A DNA stretch of 64,000 nucleotides from a bacterium SCSIO 12741 (GTDB lineage Bacteria; Bacteroidota; Bacteroidia; Flavobacteriales_G; Salibacteraceae), in contig CP073749.1 of assembly GCA_024398055.1 (NCBI GenBank), positions 1,984,594 to 2,048,593 of the forward strand, written 5' to 3'. Of the stretch, positions 43,958 to 52,554 are shown one piece after another. The translations under genes were made by a program, and so were the position numbers. The notes beneath the pieces are model-generated. The model saw nothing but the letters and a program-made list of their open reading frames with translations. It ran no database searches and had not been told where the DNA came from. Position 1 is the stretch's first letter. Every line of letters begins with the position of its first letter.

Positions 43958-44464
43958 ATGGTCCTTGAAGCCGCCAAATTTGGAATAATGCCTCAATGTA
44001 TGGTTAAGAAATTTTCAATAATTGGTTTTTTGGGTGAATTAAACCGTCTTTTTGGTCAGGTTGATAGCCACCAACCTTTTCAAAGAACCGAGCAACTCTC
44101 AACGGTTGGAATTTGGACTCAAGCATTAGAATTGGGGCTGTCAGTTGAGATTGAGGAATTAGATTTCTGGCCTGACTGGGAATATGGAAATTTAGAGGTG
44201 AGTGTAGATGATTTTTTGCATTCGACCATTGGTGAACTGAAAGATTCGACAGAACCTATGTTCGTGCTTTTCGACGATTGTTTCAGTTTGGAGTGCGTCT
44301 ATGAAATGACGGCTTCGGAATTTCCAAATTTCTACGATCAATTTACGTCTAATGTGGACTCATGCTCTTTGATCCAACCTTTCGATCATGTTTTTTTATT
44401 CAAAAGCTTAAAACGGTTGATTCTCGTGCACCACGAGGGTAAATTGATAACGGTTTCTTGGTGA
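43958..44464 (+). CDS. Protein of unknown function
   Basis: This 168-residue protein is not recognised. It is acidic, with aromatic-rich segments such as EIEELDFWPDWEYGNLEVSV and a MFVLFDDCFSLECVYEM segment, and no signal peptide or membrane helix. The ATG at 43958 follows a perfect -7 box by 22 nt; a downstream ATG at 43988 is possible. It is an isolated gene next to another unrecognised small gene. Confidence 0.6.
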   Translation: MVLEAAKFGIMPQCMVKKFSIIGFLGELNRLFGQVDSHQPFQRTEQLSTVGIWTQALELGLSVEIEELDFWPDWEYGNLEVSVDDFLHSTIGELKDSTEPMFVLFDDCFSLECVYEMTASEFPNFYDQFTSNVDSCSLIQPFDHVFLFKSLKRLILVHHEGKLITVSW

Positions 44465-44469
44465 ATCAC

Positions 44470-44505
44470 AAAAAAAAGCCCCAATCTCAAAATGAAACCG
44501 GGGCT
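44470..44505 (-). terminator. Terminator of the T9SS cargo gene
   Basis: On the minus strand AGCCCC (paired with GGGGCT, 44477-44505) is followed by eight T. It is 24 nt past the minus-strand stop at 44529. It also forms a hairpin for the plus-strand gene, which ends at 44464. Confidence 0.8.
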
Positions 44506-44528
44506 CTTAAACTGCAATAATATCTTTC

Positions 44529-45683
44529 TTAGTGGACCACCACCCGGTCTTGCCAGAGGAGGTTGTCGCCTGTAATGCGGACCAAATACATACCGGATTG
44601 AACACTTTCTAATCCAATAGTAGTTGTTTGGCCATTGGAGATTTCGCCTAAGTTTTCTTGATAAACCACTTGTCCATTGAGGTCAAACAATTCCAGGTTT
44701 ACGTTTTGGGCATCGCCAGCCGCTTGAAGAAATAGTTGCCCTTCCACTGGATTCGGGTAAAGCGCAAAGTTTACTCCGTATTGCTCCAACTGGTTAATTC
44801 CAACCTCATTTCCACTTCCTCCATTGCCACCGCCATTGTTTGTGGTGTCAGCCTGGTGATCAGGGTGGTGAGGATCCGTCTTGTCATTGGGGTCGTAGCC
44901 GTAGGCCGCGTTCAATACTTCTTTGGTGCCCAGGTGCTGAACAAATACGACCACTTCCAGGTTGTCAAAATCCTCTACTGAGTGCTCTGTTTGGTGATCG
45001 ATAGGATCATTAGCGCTACCCGGTAGGCGATAGTTTCCTTGAAATGAAAAGGAGCCCGTAAAATTGATCGTGGTATCCTTCGGAAGGTCACCGAGAACGA
45101 ACTCACCACCGGAAGGCATCATTTTTTTCAATACCGCTTCAAACTCCGTCTCACCGTTTGATTTCTTGTTGTTGTAAGTGATTTTTTCTGTGATCATTAC
45201 ATACAACTTGTGAACCGGTCCAGCAATATCGCTAAGAGCCTTAAGCTCTACATTGTAATCCAGGGTTTTCCGGTTATCCTTCCACGTGAGGTGTGGAGTG
45301 ATTTGCAGGTAGGAATAACGCTGCAATTCCTGATCCAGCTCCGTAGTTCCCATTTGAGGCGGGAAAAGGTCGTAATCACCGTTAATTTGCAAATTCGGAA
45401 CACCGGTTACGCCATAGAGGCCACGACGGCTTCCCGCTTCTGAGGTGTAGTATGGATCACCCGATCCAGGCCAACTCATTTGGTATTTTACGATGGCAAA
45501 CTTGCCTTTGTAGGCAGCGTTGTTTGCAATGATTTGATTTAAGTTTTCATTTCCACCTTTACACGGTCCGCATGTGGAGCTGGTAAATACTTCAATTAAT
45601 GGAAATCGGGGGATGGAATCCTGAGCCATGGAAATGGAGCCAAAGGCCAGAATAGCAAGCAATGAGGTAGCAATTTTTTTCAT
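44529..45683 (-). CDS. Omp28-like thioredoxin-fold protein with T9SS sorting domain
   Basis: The 384-residue protein has a signal peptide (ends SMAQ, about residue 21) and an Omp28-like domain with a CGPC at residues 38-41 (EVFTSSTCGPCKGG) followed by GVTGVPNLQINGDYD. A Gly/Asn-rich linker leads to a type A T9SS C-terminal sorting domain: FALYPNPVEGQLFLQ, then LFDLNGQVVY and GMYLVRITGD with a final basic-hydrophobic end. It is therefore probably exported and attached to the surface by the type IX system, where it may act on disulfides. Its terminator is at 44470-44505. Confidence 0.93.
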   Translation of the reverse strand: MKKIATSLLAILAFGSISMAQDSIPRFPLIEVFTSSTCGPCKGGNENLNQIIANNAAYKGKFAIVKYQMSWPGSGDPYYTSEAGSRRGLYGVTGVPNLQINGDYDLFPPQMGTTELDQELQRYSYLQITPHLTWKDNRKTLDYNVELKALSDIAGPVHKLYVMITEKITYNNKKSNGETEFEAVLKKMMPSGGEFVLGDLPKDTTINFTGSFSFQGNYRLPGSANDPIDHQTEHSVEDFDNLEVVVFVQHLGTKEVLNAAYGYDPNDKTDPHHPDHQADTTNNGGGNGGSGNEVGINQLEQYGVNFALYPNPVEGQLFLQAAGDAQNVNLELFDLNGQVVYQENLGEISNGQTTTIGLESVQSGMYLVRITGDNLLWQDRVVVH

Positions 45684-45880
45684 CGTAAAAGCGAATTAGT
45701 AGACTAAATTACCGAATTAACACTCATTCAAACAAATAAAAAATCCAAGGGTTAGGTATTTGGCAAGCCACTTGACGAATGTGAAGTACGGATTCAGGGC
45801 AAAGGGATCCTGATTAGTTGGAATCTCTCCATGGCAAGAATGGACTGATTCGGCTTTAGCTCATTCCAAATTACAAGGGC

Positions 45881-47329
45881 TTAAAACACCAATTCCACCA
45901 AATAATAGCCACAAGCCGTCAACCAAAGAATTCCAATAAGATTCAATGCAAATCCCACCTTGGCCATCTGCGGCATTCGAATAAAACCACTGGAATAAAC
46001 CACGGCATTAGGCGGTGTAGAAATAGGCATCATAAAAGCACAGCTGGCCGCCAAAGTAACGGGTACGGTGAGCTGATAGGGATGCAGTCCCATGCTTTCC
46101 GATACGCCAATGATGACAGGAATAAGAACAGTAACGAGTGCGACGTTGCTCATCAATTCGGTCATAAACAGCGTGATGGTGACAAGGGCCAAACACATCC
46201 AAAAAGGATCAGCAGCCACATGGGAGGCGATCCACTCTCCGAGCTCGAGAACCAGGCCGCTTTTATCAAAAGCCTGAGCCAGGCTTAGTCCTCCGCCAAA
46301 GAGTAGCAGAATGCCCCAGGGAAGCTTTTCGGTGCTTTTCCAATCCAGTACATATTCTCCTACTTTCCAGTTAACCGGAGTGATAAACATCAAGACCCCG
46401 CCGGCCATGGCGATGGTAGTATTGCTCAATACATTGCCACCCAAAAGCAAATTGAGTTGGCCTTTAAAAACCCAACAAATGGCCGTCAATGAAAAAATGA
46501 TCAGTACATATTTTTCAGCCCTTCGCATGGGCCCCAGATCCTTTAAGCGCTGTTGGAACAATTCCCTGGAACCCGGAATTTCCTGAAGCCGAATTGGGAT
46601 GAGCACCCGGGTGAGCAGCACATAGGCCAGAGCCAAAAGAACCCCTCCGGCAGGAATCCCAACTAAAAGCCATTGTCCAAAACCAATTTCCTGGTGAAAG
46701 TAATCTTCCGCTATTCCAGCAAACACCATGTTGGGGGGCGTGCCCACAAGCGTGATCATCCCACCAATATTGGCTGAGTAAGCGATGCCCAACATCAAAG
46801 CCAGCCGAAAGCGATTAAACTCCCGGTTACCGCCTTCTTTATGCGGCTGTTCTCGTAGCAATTGGTCCACGGACAAGGCAATGGGAAGCATCATGACCGC
46901 TGTAGCCGTGTTGCTAATCCACATACTGAGGAGAGCCGTGGCCAGCATAAAACCAAGAATGATTCCCTTGGGATCGGTACCGGTAAAGTGAATGAGGTGA
47001 ATCGCTATTCGGTAATGCAACTGCCGTTTTTCCATGGCCAAGGCAATGATGAATCCGCCCAAAAACAAAAAGATAATAGGGTGTGCGTACGGAATGAGTG
47101 CCTCCTTAATGGGAAAGAGTTCCAGAAAAGGAAACAGAATCATGGGTAAGAGGGCGGTGATAAAAATCGGAACCACCTCGGCCATCCACCAGATAATCAT
47201 CCAAAAACAAACGCCTAATATCGCTGCTCTGTCGGGATAGTCGGGTAGGGTAAAAAGGGTGATAAGGACCATCCCCAGCGGTCCGATAAAAAAGGCAATG
47301 CGCTTGTATAAAGGGTAATTCTCCGCCAT
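45881..47329 (-). CDS. DASS-family (SLC13) sodium:anion symporter
   Basis: This 482-residue membrane protein has about twelve TM segments. DASS motifs are visible: MWISNTATAVMMLPIALSVD near residue 130 (SNT signature) and FMMPISTPPNAVVYSS near 445 (the second, STPPNAV). Substrates in the family are dicarboxylates, citrate or sulfate; the sequence alone does not decide. It is last in a minus-strand cluster after the DUF4384-like gene with a 13-nt gap, so it is probably co-transcribed with that gene and the caspase gene. Confidence 0.92.
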   Translation of the reverse strand: MAENYPLYKRIAFFIGPLGMVLITLFTLPDYPDRAAILGVCFWMIIWWMAEVVPIFITALLPMILFPFLELFPIKEALIPYAHPIIFLFLGGFIIALAMEKRQLHYRIAIHLIHFTGTDPKGIILGFMLATALLSMWISNTATAVMMLPIALSVDQLLREQPHKEGGNREFNRFRLALMLGIAYSANIGGMITLVGTPPNMVFAGIAEDYFHQEIGFGQWLLVGIPAGGVLLALAYVLLTRVLIPIRLQEIPGSRELFQQRLKDLGPMRRAEKYVLIIFSLTAICWVFKGQLNLLLGGNVLSNTTIAMAGGVLMFITPVNWKVGEYVLDWKSTEKLPWGILLLFGGGLSLAQAFDKSGLVLELGEWIASHVAADPFWMCLALVTITLFMTELMSNVALVTVLIPVIIGVSESMGLHPYQLTVPVTLAASCAFMMPISTPPNAVVYSSGFIRMPQMAKVGFALNLIGILWLTACGYYLVELVF

Positions 47330-47342
47330 GTTGGACAGCTAC

Positions 47343-48146
47343 CTAATTGGAGGTGTCCGACGAATATACATCAAATGAAAAGGTAGTTACCCGACGCTGA
47401 TCAGGCGGAATCTGAAAGATCCAATTCATGATGTCTTTGTAAGTGACTTTGGCGTTAAAGGGAATGTCCTGCTTGAGCGAAACCACTACCATTCGATGTT
47501 GTTCCTTGTACAAGTCGGTTTCCAGCTGATAATCCAATGAAGGCTTAGGGAAGGTGTACTCCTTTTGAGCTTCAAAAACCTTGTTCTTTTCATATTCATT
47601 GGGATAGAGCTGGTAGGCTTCCTGTTTTTCGGCAAACACGAATATTCGGATGTAGGCCTCTTGATTAGGTTTGAGCGTAAAGGTGAGCAAGTCTTTGTTC
47701 ACATAAACCGGTTTGATGCCGTCCATCCAAAGATCGAAGGAAGGGTCCATGCCTTGCTTAAACTTAATTACCTCAATATTGGCTTTTATATGAACTTCCA
47801 ATAGACCCTGATCGTTGATCTTCTTCTCTTCGGAGAGCAATTCAAGATCGGAAATAACGCCCTGCATGTCGTTGAGGATATTGGTAGAGAAAATCTCCTC
47901 CATGTTTCCGTTTTCCTCTTTGACAAAAAAGTCGCTGTAAGACGAAATCTGCTCGGTAACACCCGCCTTTTGCAAAGCCAGTAGCTTGGCTTCATTCAAG
48001 GCCTTTTGCTTCACCTGAGCAGGAGATTCACTTTCGGAACCCACCGCATAGGCCTCCACATTTTTGATGAGGACTTTTTTCGACACTTTTCCAGCCGAGG
48101 CCAGCAGTGTTGAAAGCAGTAACACAAGCAGTAATCCGTGCTTCAT
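47343..48146 (-). CDS. Exported protein with DUF4384-like domain
   Basis: The 267-residue protein has a signal peptide (ends ASAGK). The N-terminal half resembles the LPP20-like fold (KQKALNEAKLLALQKAGV). The C-terminal half resembles DUF4384, a domain often linked to caspase-like peptidases (EAYIRIFVFAEKQEAYQLYP, then a PNEYEKNKV continuation). It lies 11 nt after the caspase gene on the same strand, so the two are probably one operon with a shared function. No enzymatic residues are apparent. Confidence 0.7.
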   Translation of the reverse strand: MKHGLLLVLLLSTLLASAGKVSKKVLIKNVEAYAVGSESESPAQVKQKALNEAKLLALQKAGVTEQISSYSDFFVKEENGNMEEIFSTNILNDMQGVISDLELLSEEKKINDQGLLEVHIKANIEVIKFKQGMDPSFDLWMDGIKPVYVNKDLLTFTLKPNQEAYIRIFVFAEKQEAYQLYPNEYEKNKVFEAQKEYTFPKPSLDYQLETDLYKEQHRMVVVSLKQDIPFNAKVTYKDIMNWIFQIPPDQRRVTTFSFDVYSSDTSN

Positions 48147-48157
48147 GATTTCGGGTA

Positions 48158-49822
48158 TTAGTACAGGTTCCAGTCCTTCCAGGAATCTCCCAGACCTGGA
48201 CTCGCATTGACATCCGGCGTTTGTTCTTTTTCGTTAACGAATACAGCTTTCAGGCCAATGTTTTCTTTCAAGTATTCGTACAAATCGGCATAACTCACAT
48301 CCCCTGAGGTCTCCTGCATTTTTTTCAGGAGGTAATAGGTAAACAAGCCATGTCCTTCGGTATGAAGAGGCTGAGCTGTTTCACTTCCTGAGCAAGCAGA
48401 AAACACTACAATGTTTCCATTGAGGTAGTCTTCTTTCGGAACTATTTTAACGGCACGGGCAGCCAATAGTCCTTGATTACGAGCACCGCCACTAAAACAA
48501 GCGTCGATAAATACGGTAACCCGTTTACACTCGTGCTCAGTCAGCTTTTTGTACACGTCGCTTAGCTTGAAGCCATAGGTTAAATCACTGGCACTTACGT
48601 CCACTGGCATGATGTAGGGATCACGTGAGTTTTGATCGGGAAAACCGTGGCCCGCATAGTATACAAATACTTCGGCCTTACCATCGGTAAGTTCAATGGC
48701 CTTGGAGATTTTTTGCAAGGCTCGGTTCATTTCTACCACCCGGGCGTTCTGTAAGAAGACCACATTTTCATCAGGTACACCCAGCATTTGGTTGCAGTAA
48801 TTCTTAAAGATTTCCGCATCCCGATTGGCATAGTCTACGTTTGATTCAGACGAAAGTGTAGGCTGAAAGGTCTGGTAGTCCTCATTTCCAATAATTAGGG
48901 CAAAGCGATAAGGAAATTTCTCGCCGCGGTTTGGAATGTTTACATCCACATCGGAGATTACGGGTGGAGCAGAAGCTTGAGGTTGAGGTTTGGGAACGGT
49001 TTTTACAACAGGTCGGGTACGAGGTTGAATCACCGCCTGTGCGGGTGGTTTCATCGGCTCGTAATAGTCTACCGGCCATTTCGAAATACCAGCTTCCAAC
49101 AATCGCTTGTCGGTTTTTTCATCAATCTCAACTAAGCGATCTAAGTCTTCCGTACCTCTCAATTTGTTCAGCAGGCTTTTGCGTTGCTTTTCATTGGTGA
49201 GGTAAATTTTGTCTAAAACAACCTGGCGGAATGCTTCCACCTCCCATCTTTCGAAAATATCGTGAATGGCATTTGCCCAGTAGTTGCGCAATCCCAATCC
49301 GCCGGGTTCTCCTTCCATTTCTTGAATGGTAATAATATCCCGGGTGGCAATGTCAAAGAATACTACATGAATAACCGCCTTACGCTCCAGCTTGTTGAAG
49401 GACTCGGCATAAAGCACCATTCCCAATCCGCTGTTTACAGGAAGATCGTATTGGTTGACCGATTCGAAGATTTTTACCTGATCCAAACGGTAGTCGTGAC
49501 TAACCACCAATTGGTCGTGATCCACTGCCCGATTGATCTTGTCAAAGGTGTGGATGTGGTACATGGCTCGACGCTTGTGGAAGAATTGTTCGACGTTATA
49601 TTTCACTCTTTCCTCAAAAAGAATCTCATTCCATCGTGCAAAATAGGAATCCACGATCCGATCCGACTCCTCAAAACCAAAGGTTCCGATCATCTTGACA
49701 TGGGAAAAGTCAATGCCAAAAAATTTCACTTCCTGCTGATAATAAACGTACTGCGTATTCTGGGCAACGGCCGATGAAATGCCCAAAAACAGTGCGAATA
49801 AAAGCAAGTACACCTTTTTCAT
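48158..49822 (-). CDS. Exported caspase-family (C14) peptidase
   Basis: The 554-residue protein has a signal peptide (ends AVAQ, residue 21), an N-terminal region (about 25-270) with no clear domain, a short proline-rich linker, and a C-terminal caspase/metacaspase fold from about residue 305 (FPYRFALIIGNEDYQ). The catalytic dyad is visible: His in VFVYYAGHGFPDQ (about 391) and Cys in VTVFIDACFSGGARNQ (about 442). Metacaspases cut after Arg/Lys; the specificity here is unknown. It is the first gene of an operon with a DUF4384-like protein and a DASS transporter. It acts in the envelope, since it is exported. Confidence 0.9.
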   Translation of the reverse strand: MKKVYLLLFALFLGISSAVAQNTQYVYYQQEVKFFGIDFSHVKMIGTFGFEESDRIVDSYFARWNEILFEERVKYNVEQFFHKRRAMYHIHTFDKINRAVDHDQLVVSHDYRLDQVKIFESVNQYDLPVNSGLGMVLYAESFNKLERKAVIHVVFFDIATRDIITIQEMEGEPGGLGLRNYWANAIHDIFERWEVEAFRQVVLDKIYLTNEKQRKSLLNKLRGTEDLDRLVEIDEKTDKRLLEAGISKWPVDYYEPMKPPAQAVIQPRTRPVVKTVPKPQPQASAPPVISDVDVNIPNRGEKFPYRFALIIGNEDYQTFQPTLSSESNVDYANRDAEIFKNYCNQMLGVPDENVVFLQNARVVEMNRALQKISKAIELTDGKAEVFVYYAGHGFPDQNSRDPYIMPVDVSASDLTYGFKLSDVYKKLTEHECKRVTVFIDACFSGGARNQGLLAARAVKIVPKEDYLNGNIVVFSACSGSETAQPLHTEGHGLFTYYLLKKMQETSGDVSYADLYEYLKENIGLKAVFVNEKEQTPDVNASPGLGDSWKDWNLY

Positions 49823-49921
49823 GTGCGTTAAAAATTAAGGTATAAAGTTAGCAGATAAATCACTCGAATTATCTAATATTCCATATTCAAAGAAAAGACA
49901 GTTCATACAATTATTGGACCA

Positions 49922-51208
49922 ATGTTAAAAGAGCTTAACACCGTGACAGCCCAAGAGGCTGTAAAGATCATCGAATCAGGAAATCGAGTATATGTACACA
50001 CCGCTGCTGCAACACCGAGACACCTGGTAAATGCGATGACGGAACGATACAATGAGTTGAAGGACGTGGAGGTCGTAAGTATCCACACGGAATGGGATGC
50101 ACCGTATGCGTCGGAAGAATATGAAGGCCATTTTTCGGTAAAGACCTTTTTCGTGGGTGGTAATATTCGTGGATCGGTTAACGGTGGTCGGGCGAGTTAC
50201 ATCCCCATGTTTTTGAGCGAGATTCCTCATTTTTTGAGAAGTGGAGCCATGCCCATTGATGTGGCCTTGATTCAGGTGTCACCACCGGATCGTCATGGAT
50301 ATTGTTCTCTGGGTGTGTCGGTAGACGTGAGTGAAGCGGCTACGGATTCAGCGAGACATGTTATTGCGCAGGTAAACCCTCAAATGCCAAGAACGCATGG
50401 AGATGGAATCATTCATGTATCAGCCATTGATGCCTTTGTGGAATGTGAAGATCCGATTTATGAAGTAGGTTTTAAAGAGCCTTCTAATATTGAAATGGCC
50501 ATAGGTCATCACATCGCCAATTTGGTGGAAGATGGGGCGACCTTGCAAACCGGAATCGGCGGTATACCCAATGCGGCACTCAAGGCTTTGGAAAATCACA
50601 AGGACCTGGGAATGCATACCGAGATGTTTAGCGATGGGATCATTCACCTGATGGAAAAAGGGGTATTGACCGGTATTCACAAACACTCCCACCCTGAAAA
50701 AGTGGTGAGTGGATTTTGTCTGGGAAGCCGAAAACTGTACGACTTCATTGACGACAACCCCGGTGTGATTATGTGTGATGTTGGCTGGGTAAACAATACT
50801 GGAGTAATTCGTAAAAATCCCAAGGTGACGGCGATAAACAGTGCCATTGAGGTAGATCTGTTCGGTCAGGTTTGTGCCGATAGTATTGGTTCTCGTCAAT
50901 ATTCCGGAGTAGGGGGACAGATGGACTTCATTCGCGGAGCCGCACTATCTGAAGGCGGTAAGGCCATTATTGCGCTTCCATCCTCTACACGAAAGGGAAT
51001 AAGCCGAATCGTAAGTCGATTGAATGTTGGAGCCAGTGTAACTACTACCCGGGCTCATGTGCATTACATTATTACGGAACATGGAGTAGCCTACTTGTAC
51101 GGCAAAAGCTTAAAGGAAAGAGCCAAAGCGCTGATTGATATTGCAGATCCGGCTCACCGTGAGGAGCTTTATAAAGAGGCTCGGGAGGTTTTGAAGCTAA
51201 AAATCTAA
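49922..51208 (+). CDS. Acetyl-CoA hydrolase/CoA-transferase family protein
   Basis: The 428-residue protein belongs to the acetyl-CoA hydrolase/4-hydroxybutyrate CoA-transferase family. It shows the N-terminal RVYVHTAAATPRHLVNAM, a middle segment with LQTGIGGIPNAALKALENH, and the catalytic-Glu region MHTEMFSDGIIHLME. It ends with the family tail AYLYGKSLKERAKALI. Substrate specificity cannot be decided from motifs. It is divergent from the caspase operon and followed by the multi-hairpin element at 51223. Confidence 0.93.
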   Translation: MLKELNTVTAQEAVKIIESGNRVYVHTAAATPRHLVNAMTERYNELKDVEVVSIHTEWDAPYASEEYEGHFSVKTFFVGGNIRGSVNGGRASYIPMFLSEIPHFLRSGAMPIDVALIQVSPPDRHGYCSLGVSVDVSEAATDSARHVIAQVNPQMPRTHGDGIIHVSAIDAFVECEDPIYEVGFKEPSNIEMAIGHHIANLVEDGATLQTGIGGIPNAALKALENHKDLGMHTEMFSDGIIHLMEKGVLTGIHKHSHPEKVVSGFCLGSRKLYDFIDDNPGVIMCDVGWVNNTGVIRKNPKVTAINSAIEVDLFGQVCADSIGSRQYSGVGGQMDFIRGAALSEGGKAIIALPSSTRKGISRIVSRLNVGASVTTTRAHVHYIITEHGVAYLYGKSLKERAKALIDIADPAHREELYKEAREVLKLKI

Positions 51209-51222
51209 CTGATTCAACGTTA

Positions 51223-51370
51223 ACTCATTCGGATTTGCAATCCGAATGGAGTGAGCTGCGGATTTGAAACTGAGCTTGCGACCTCATGAACGAAGTGAGT
51301 AATCCGCGACTCTGGCTTTCGGATAACATATCCGAAAGAGTTGAATCCGGATGAGTAGGTTGAGTAGGTT
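51223..51370. repeat. Multi-hairpin intergenic element (REP/MITE-like)
   Basis: It contains three consecutive inverted repeats: CATTCGGATT-TGC-AATCCGAATG (51226-51248, 10 bp), GCGGATT (51258-51264) with AATCCGC (51301-51307), and CTTTCGGATA-ACA-TATCCGAAAG (51316-51338, 10 bp). The outer ends AACTCATTCGGATT and AATCCGGATGAGT (51344-51356) are also roughly complementary. A 9-bp GAGTAGGTT is repeated twice in tandem at 51353-51370, ending just before the nadD stop. It has no coding potential. Confidence 0.6.
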
Positions 51371-51976
51371 TTAACGGTAGAAATTCATTTCATCCACATA
51401 CTTGAACACGGGCTCGCTCAACAGGTACCTTACGTCCTTGCCTTCTTTGATGGCTCGGCGGATGAACGAAGCCGAAACTTTCATAATCGGGGCCTGAATT
51501 ACGTTGACGTTTGGATGCTGATGAATCTCTGGCTTAATGGGAGGTGGAATGGATTCGGTTTTCTCCTGCTCGGTCAATACCCGTGGGTATACAACCAGGC
51601 TATGGTTCTTCAAAATGGTTTCGTAATTCTTCCATTTATGAAGGGTGCGTAAATTGTCTTCACCCATAATCAGAGCAAACTCATAACCCGGATACTTGTC
51701 TTGCAAATAAGCCAGGGTGTGAGCGGTATAGGAGGGCTTTTCGAGCTTGAATTCAATGTCAGAAACCCGAAGTTTATCGTTGTCCTCAATGGCCCTTCTT
51801 ACAATTTCCAACCGGTGGTAGTCCGGAAGTAAACTTTCCTTGTTTTTAAGCGGGTTGCGAGGAGTGACCACCATCCAAACCTGGTCCAAATTGGTGTAGT
51901 TGGCCATGTGGTTGGCGATGATCAAATGACCCACGTGAATGGGGTTGTAGGTACCGAAATACAATCCGACTTTCAT
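51371..51976 (-). CDS. nadD: Nicotinate-nucleotide adenylyltransferase
   Basis: NadD makes nicotinate adenine dinucleotide, a step in NAD synthesis. The 201-residue protein starts with the nucleotidyltransferase motif GLYFGTYNPIHVGHLIIA and ends with the second motif IMKVSASFIRRAIKEGKDVR. It overlaps gmk by 4 nt (ATGA) and ends beside the multi-hairpin element. Confidence 0.95.
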   Translation of the reverse strand: MKVGLYFGTYNPIHVGHLIIANHMANYTNLDQVWMVVTPRNPLKNKESLLPDYHRLEIVRRAIEDNDKLRVSDIEFKLEKPSYTAHTLAYLQDKYPGYEFALIMGEDNLRTLHKWKNYETILKNHSLVVYPRVLTEQEKTESIPPPIKPEIHQHPNVNVIQAPIMKVSASFIRRAIKEGKDVRYLLSEPVFKYVDEMNFYR

Positions 51977-52545
51977 GATTCCAGGAATTTTGATACCCAG
52001 TCGTATGCCTGCTTTTTGGCATCATCCAGGTTGTCGTTTATCAGTAGCTTGTCAAATTGGTTGGCGTAGGCCAATTCTCTCTCCGCCTTGGCCAGGCGCA
52101 TTTGAATTTTTTCTTCCGTTTCGGTTCCGCGACCGCGAAGTCTTTTGCCCAATTCCTCTTTAGATGGAGGCTGTACAAACAAACTTAACGCCTGATCTCC
52201 AAAGTAGCGTTTGAGATTGAGACCACCGATTACGTCCACGTCAAAAATGACCACTTTTTCAGCCAACCAAATCCGATCGATTTCGCTTTTCAGAGTTCCA
52301 TACATCTGATTTGGATATACTTCTTCCCATTCTACAAAATCGCCGTTGGCGGCTTTGGATCTAAACTCGTCCGGACTTAGAAAATGATAGTCTTTCCCAT
52401 TCTGTTCTTCCCCACGGCAAGGCCTGCTGGTTGCAGAAATGGAAAAGGACAAAGGCAAATCTGTATTGTCTAAAAGGTGGTGGACTAAAGTCGTTTTACC
52501 TGAACCAGAAGGGGCTGAAAAAATGATGGCTTTTCCTGAAAGCAT
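51973..52545 (-). CDS. gmk: Guanylate kinase
   Basis: It phosphorylates GMP to GDP. The 190-residue protein has the P-loop SAPSGSGKTTLVHHLL (about residues 10-25), the GMP-binding segment with TSRPCRGEEQNGKDYHFLS, and the lid with LRGRGTETEEKIQMRL. It is followed by nadD with a 4-nt overlap and preceded by the YicC gene (9-nt gap). Confidence 0.96.
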   Translation of the reverse strand: MLSGKAIIFSAPSGSGKTTLVHHLLDNTDLPLSFSISATSRPCRGEEQNGKDYHFLSPDEFRSKAANGDFVEWEEVYPNQMYGTLKSEIDRIWLAEKVVIFDVDVIGGLNLKRYFGDQALSLFVQPPSKEELGKRLRGRGTETEEKIQMRLAKAERELAYANQFDKLLINDNLDDAKKQAYDWVSKFLES

Positions 52546-52554
52546 AAGCGAATC

